A stretch of DNA of 64,000 nt from Pseudomonas sp. CFBP 13711 (lineage in GTDB: Bacteria; Pseudomonadota; Gammaproteobacteria; Pseudomonadales; Pseudomonadaceae): assembly GCF_014842265.1 (NCBI RefSeq), contig NZ_JACYVI010000015.1, forward strand, positions 66,604 to 130,603, read 5' to 3'. The translations under genes were made by a program, and so were the position numbers. The notes under the pieces are model-generated. The model was not told the origin of the DNA. It searched no databases and saw only the letters and a program-made list of their open reading frames with translations. This document shows positions 61,277 to 64,000 of the stretch, one piece after another (the stretch's first letter is position 1; every line of letters begins with the position of its first letter).

Positions 61277-61291
61277 CACCGCTCGCATCGA

Positions 61292-61390
61292 GTAGGACCG
61301 GCTTTAGCCGGGAAGGCGTCGGCAGCCACACCACACAACTGATGGTGTTCAAACTGCCCTCTTCCCGGCTGAAGCCGGTCCCACTAACAG
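61292..61390. repeat. Inverted REP pair, GTAGGACCGGCTTTAGCCGG type
   Basis: GTAGGACCGGCTTTAGCCGG at 61292 and TTCCCGGCTGAAGCCGGTCC at 61361 between the convergent hmgR and hpd genes; a likely shared 3'-end structure. Confidence 0.85.
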
Positions 61391-61406
61391 CGCGCGTGCA
61401 CCTACT

Positions 61407-62483
61407 TCAATCCACCGCCAACACCCCGCGTCGCACTTGATCGCGCTCGATCGATTCAAACAACGCCTTGAAATTGCCTTCACCGAAGCCATCGTCGCCC
61501 TTGCGCTGGATGAATTCGAAGAACACCGGCCCCATCAGGGTTTCCGAGAAGATCTGCAGCAGCAGGCGCTTGTTTCCGCCGTCGGAATTGCCGTCCAGCA
61601 GAATCCCCCGCGCCTTCAGCTCGTGCTCCGGTTCGCCATGGTTAGGCAGCCGGCCTTCGAGCATTTCGTAATAGGTGTCCGGCGGCGGGGTCATGAAGCG
61701 CATGCCCAGCGCCTTGAGCCGGTCCCAGGTGTCGATGAGGTTTTCGGTGAAGAACGCGACGTGCTGAATGCCTTCGCCGTTGAACTTCATCAAAAATTCT
61801 TCGATCTGCCCGGCGCCCTTGGACGATTCCTCGTTCAGCGGGATGCGGATCATGCCGTCCGGCGCGGTCATCGCTTTCGAGGTCAGGCCGGTGTACTCGC
61901 CCTTGATGTCGAAATAGCGCAGCTCGCGGAAGTTGAACAACTTCTCGTAGAAGTTCGCCCAATAGGCCATCCGCCCGCGATAGACGTTGTGGGTCAGGTG
62001 ATCGATGAATTGCAGGCCGGCGCCCTTGGGATGGCGGTCGACGCCTTCGAGGTACACGAAGTCGATGTCGTAGATCGAGGTGCCTTCACCGAAACGGTCG
62101 ATCAGGTACAACGGCGCGCCGCCAATGCCCTTGATCGCGGGCAGGCGCAGTTCCATGGGCCCGGTGCCGATCTCGACAGGCTGGGCGCCCAGTTCCAGCG
62201 CGCGTTTGTAGGCCAGTTGCGAATCCTTGACCCGGAAGGCCATGCCGCACACCGAAGGACCGTGCTCCGCAGCGAAGTAGGACGCTTCACTGTTGGGCTC
62301 GTTGTTGAGGATGATGTTGATCGCGCCCTGGCGGTACAGCGACACGTTCTTCGAGCGGTGTTGGGCGACTTTGGTGAAGCCCATGATCTGGAACACAGGC
62401 TCCAGCACATTAGGGGTGGGCGAGGCGAATTCAATGAATTCAAAGCCCATCAGGCCCATCGGGTTTTCGTAGAGATCAGTCAC
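61407..62483 (-). CDS. hpd: 4-hydroxyphenylpyruvate dioxygenase
   Basis: A 358-residue iron enzyme that turns 4-hydroxyphenylpyruvate into homogentisate. The three iron ligands are visible: His in FIDHLTHNVYRG, His in GEGIQHVAFFTENL and Glu in GPVFFEFIQRKGDDGFGEGN. The N-terminal MGLMGFEFIEFASPTP is typical. It feeds the hmgA-fahA-maiA steps. No CGTAA triple site is present in its upstream region, so its control differs from hmgA and maiA. Confidence 0.97.
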   Translation of the reverse strand: MTDLYENPMGLMGFEFIEFASPTPNVLEPVFQIMGFTKVAQHRSKNVSLYRQGAINIILNNEPNSEASYFAAEHGPSVCGMAFRVKDSQLAYKRALELGAQPVEIGTGPMELRLPAIKGIGGAPLYLIDRFGEGTSIYDIDFVYLEGVDRHPKGAGLQFIDHLTHNVYRGRMAYWANFYEKLFNFRELRYFDIKGEYTGLTSKAMTAPDGMIRIPLNEESSKGAGQIEEFLMKFNGEGIQHVAFFTENLIDTWDRLKALGMRFMTPPPDTYYEMLEGRLPNHGEPEHELKARGILLDGNSDGGNKRLLLQIFSETLMGPVFFEFIQRKGDDGFGEGNFKALFESIERDQVRRGVLAVD

Positions 62484-62625
62484 GGTCTTGCTCCTGCTAA
62501 ATAGTGAGAGGCACAGCGGCTCGGATCACGATTCAGCGGGTGGCGCGCAGGAAATCCCCCGCACGCTGCGGGCGAGGAAGTCGCCGAAGATCAGTTGCAG
62601 ACCGAAGCTTTTCATGTGGGAAAGA

Positions 62626-63258
62626 TTACTCCGGCTTGTCCGATTGCGCATCGGGATGGGCGGACTGAAACGCTGGATGCTGCAACGCCAGCCCTTCGAC
62701 CCGGCAAATTCGCGGGTACGGGCTCATGTCGACGTTGAAGCGCCGCGCCGCATACACCTGGGGCAGCAGGTACACATCGGCCAGGCCAACCGCGCCGAAA
62801 CAAAATCCAGTATCGCCAATCAGGGCTTCCACGGCGGCGAAGCCTTGGTTGATCCAGTGGCCGATCCACGCCGTCACATCGCCTTCGTCATGGCCCATGC
62901 CGCGCAAACGATTGAGCACCGCGACGTTGTGCAGCGGATGAATGTCGCAACCGATCAGGGCGGCGACTTGCCGATGGCGCGCGCGGTCGAGCAGCGCGTC
63001 GGGGAGCAATGCAGGTTCCGGGGAGAATTCTTCGAGGTATTCGATGATCGCCATGGACTGGATGATCACTTCACCGTCGTCCAGCTTCAGGGCAGGAACC
63101 CGGCCCTGAGGATTGATCGCCAAGTAGTCGGGCTGGTGATGCTCGCCTCCGTCGCGGATCAGGTTGACGGGGATTGCGTCGAACGCGAGACCTTTCAGGG
63201 CCAGGGCAATGCGCACCCGGTAGCTCGAGGTCGATCGATAGTAGGTGAAAAGATCCAC
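62626..63258 (-). CDS. maiA: Maleylacetoacetate isomerase (zeta-class GST)
   Basis: A 210-residue glutathione-dependent isomerase that turns maleylacetoacetate into fumarylacetoacetate. The glutathione site TYYRSTSSYRVRIALALKG, NPQGRVPALKLDDGEVIIQS and IIEYLEE are the zeta-class pattern; C-terminal ADVYLLPQVYAARRFNVDM follows. It is not in the hmgA-fahA operon but carries the same operator (63299-63323) and a similar leader (AACAATAACAGG). Confidence 0.95.
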   Translation of the reverse strand: MDLFTYYRSTSSYRVRIALALKGLAFDAIPVNLIRDGGEHHQPDYLAINPQGRVPALKLDDGEVIIQSMAIIEYLEEFSPEPALLPDALLDRARHRQVAALIGCDIHPLHNVAVLNRLRGMGHDEGDVTAWIGHWINQGFAAVEALIGDTGFCFGAVGLADVYLLPQVYAARRFNVDMSPYPRICRVEGLALQHPAFQSAHPDAQSDKPE

Positions 63259-63298
63259 GGGAATGGCCTGTTATTGTTGTTTTGGTTTTTCACTACGG

Positions 63299-63323
63299 CG
63301 TAAGCGGCTTACGCAATGCGTAA
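63299..63323. promoter_or_regulatory. Triple half-site operator of maiA
   Basis: CGTAA-GCGGC-TTACG-CAATG-CGTAA, identical in layout to the site at hmgA (60396-60420), 41 bp upstream of the maiA start. Confidence 0.75.
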
Positions 63324-63394
63324 ACTGCGGCAATGGGTGAGGTCTGTCAAGCGAAGGTCCTATCAAGCGGAACTGCAGGCAAAGCTCCGGTGAC

Positions 63395-64000
63395 TCAAGC
63401 CCAACCCTCCAGCCGCAACGTGGCGCGCACCAGCCGCTGCTCTTCGCTTTCGATCTCCCGCAGGTTGTCGCAGATGTTCTGGATGTGCGCCACAGCGGCC
63501 TTGCGCGCCTGCTCGGGCAATCGCCCGGTCACCGCGTTATAGAGCCGGGCGTGATGGCGGTCGATCTGCCGTTTTTGCGCGTCGCGGTGATAGAGGTTGT
63601 TGACCGAGGCGAATACCGTGTTCAGCAGCAGATCCGTCAACGAACGCAAGGTCTGCACCAGCACCGGGTTGTGGGACGCCTCGCAGATGGCCAGGTGAAA
63701 CGCATGGTCGAGCCGTGCGTGTTCGGACGCCGCCAACGGGTGGTCATGGCCGGCAACCAAAGCGTCGTAGGCCCGGGTGATCAGAACAAAATCCGCGTCG
63801 GTGCCGCGCAGCGCCGCCAGCCGCGCGGACTCGCCTTCCAGCAGGCTGCGCACTTCAAACAGGTCGTACAGCGTGCGCGGCTGGGAAGCGAACAAGTGCA
63901 TCAGCGGTGAATTGGCGGTCAGCCCCAGCCCGCCCATTTGCGCGACGAACGAGCCCTTGCCCTGACGGGTTTCGATGATGCCCCTGGCGCGCAGCAACTG
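63395..64000 (-). CDS. glcC: GntR/FCD-family regulator, GlcC-like, N-terminus outside the window
   Basis: Partial: 201 codons are visible and the frame runs off the right edge. It begins within the winged helix (LLRARGIIETRQGKGSFVAQ) and contains the whole FCD effector domain: SPLMHLFASQPRTLYDLFEV, RSLLEGESARLAALRGTDAD, LDHAFHLAICEASHNPVLVQ and TVFASVNNLYHRDAQKRQID. These match E. coli GlcC, the activator of the glycolate-oxidase genes, more closely than other FCD regulators I know. glcDEF probably lie just beyond the window. Confidence 0.85.
   Translation of the reverse strand, partial: QLLRARGIIETRQGKGSFVAQMGGLGLTANSPLMHLFASQPRTLYDLFEVRSLLEGESARLAALRGTDADFVLITRAYDALVAGHDHPLAASEHARLDHAFHLAICEASHNPVLVQTLRSLTDLLLNTVFASVNNLYHRDAQKRQIDRHHARLYNAVTGRLPEQARKAAVAHIQNICDNLREIESEEQRLVRATLRLEGWA

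Overview
The window is a high-GC chromosomal segment of a Pseudomonas species, probably from the P. fluorescens/P. syringae side of the genus rather than P. aeruginosa. This rests on protein families, on gene order as I remember it from P. aeruginosa, and on many short REP-type intergenic palindromes of the kinds GTAGGAGTGAGCTTGCTCGC and GTAGGACCGGCTTTAGCCGG. I see no transposase, phage gene, tRNA, rRNA or CRISPR array.

Layout. 1-3127: end of xylF, then xylG and xylH (D-xylose ABC importer). 3271-4281: dusA on the minus strand. 4282-8362: AT-rich regulatory region and a curli operon (csgE, csgF, large curlin, csgG, small curlin, CsgH-like), with a factor-independent terminator inside the operon after the first curlin gene. 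8703-15490: tal, the rssC-rssB regulatory pair, a PilZ protein, mlaA, a HAD-fold protein lacking its nucleophile, a DUF4404 protein, queF and a cupredoxin. 15500-18753: lolC-lolD-lolE lipoprotein exporter. 18903-21730: second PilZ protein, glycerophosphodiesterase and sthA. 22017-26579: a 1520-residue toxin-like protein of the DUF6543 type, facing a citrate/tricarballylate symporter. 28262-28650: a tandem 152-bp repeat built from REP units. 28742-34385: gap and mfd (divergent), csiV. 34399-39151: SWIM-SNF2 helicase and a FAN1-type VRR-NUC nuclease with a LexA box in front. 39315-43287: nucleoside deoxyribosyltransferase, small acidic protein, LysR regulator, a frameshifted AbrB-type transporter, xthA. 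43513-53092: AGE-family sugar isomerase, a chemoreceptor with a sigma-28 promoter, GFA protein, Rieske-FAD oxidoreductase, MBL hydrolase with divergent tetR, isonitrile hydratase with divergent GlxA-type regulator. 53093-53610: a second REP array of about 136-bp period. 53963-57635: gntP-rpiR-D-aminoacylase operon. 57762-63258: tyrosine/homogentisate catabolism (fahA, hmgA, hmgR, hpd, maiA). The window ends inside glcC.

How the parts work together. The curli operon supplies secretion pore, accessory factors, two curlins and a periplasmic anti-aggregation chaperone. The hmgA-fahA operon and the separate maiA gene share the same 25-bp triple half-site (CGTAA-N5-TTACG-N5-CGTAA), so one regulator, most simply the IclR-type protein beside hmgA, probably controls both. 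The gntP operon encodes a permease, its likely regulator and an N-acyl-D-amino-acid hydrolase. The strongest unusual signals are the terminator and palindrome of the curli operon, the repeated tyrosine-pathway operator, the LexA box at fan1, the sigma-28 promoter, the AbrB frameshift, the degenerate HAD protein, and the two long-period REP arrays.
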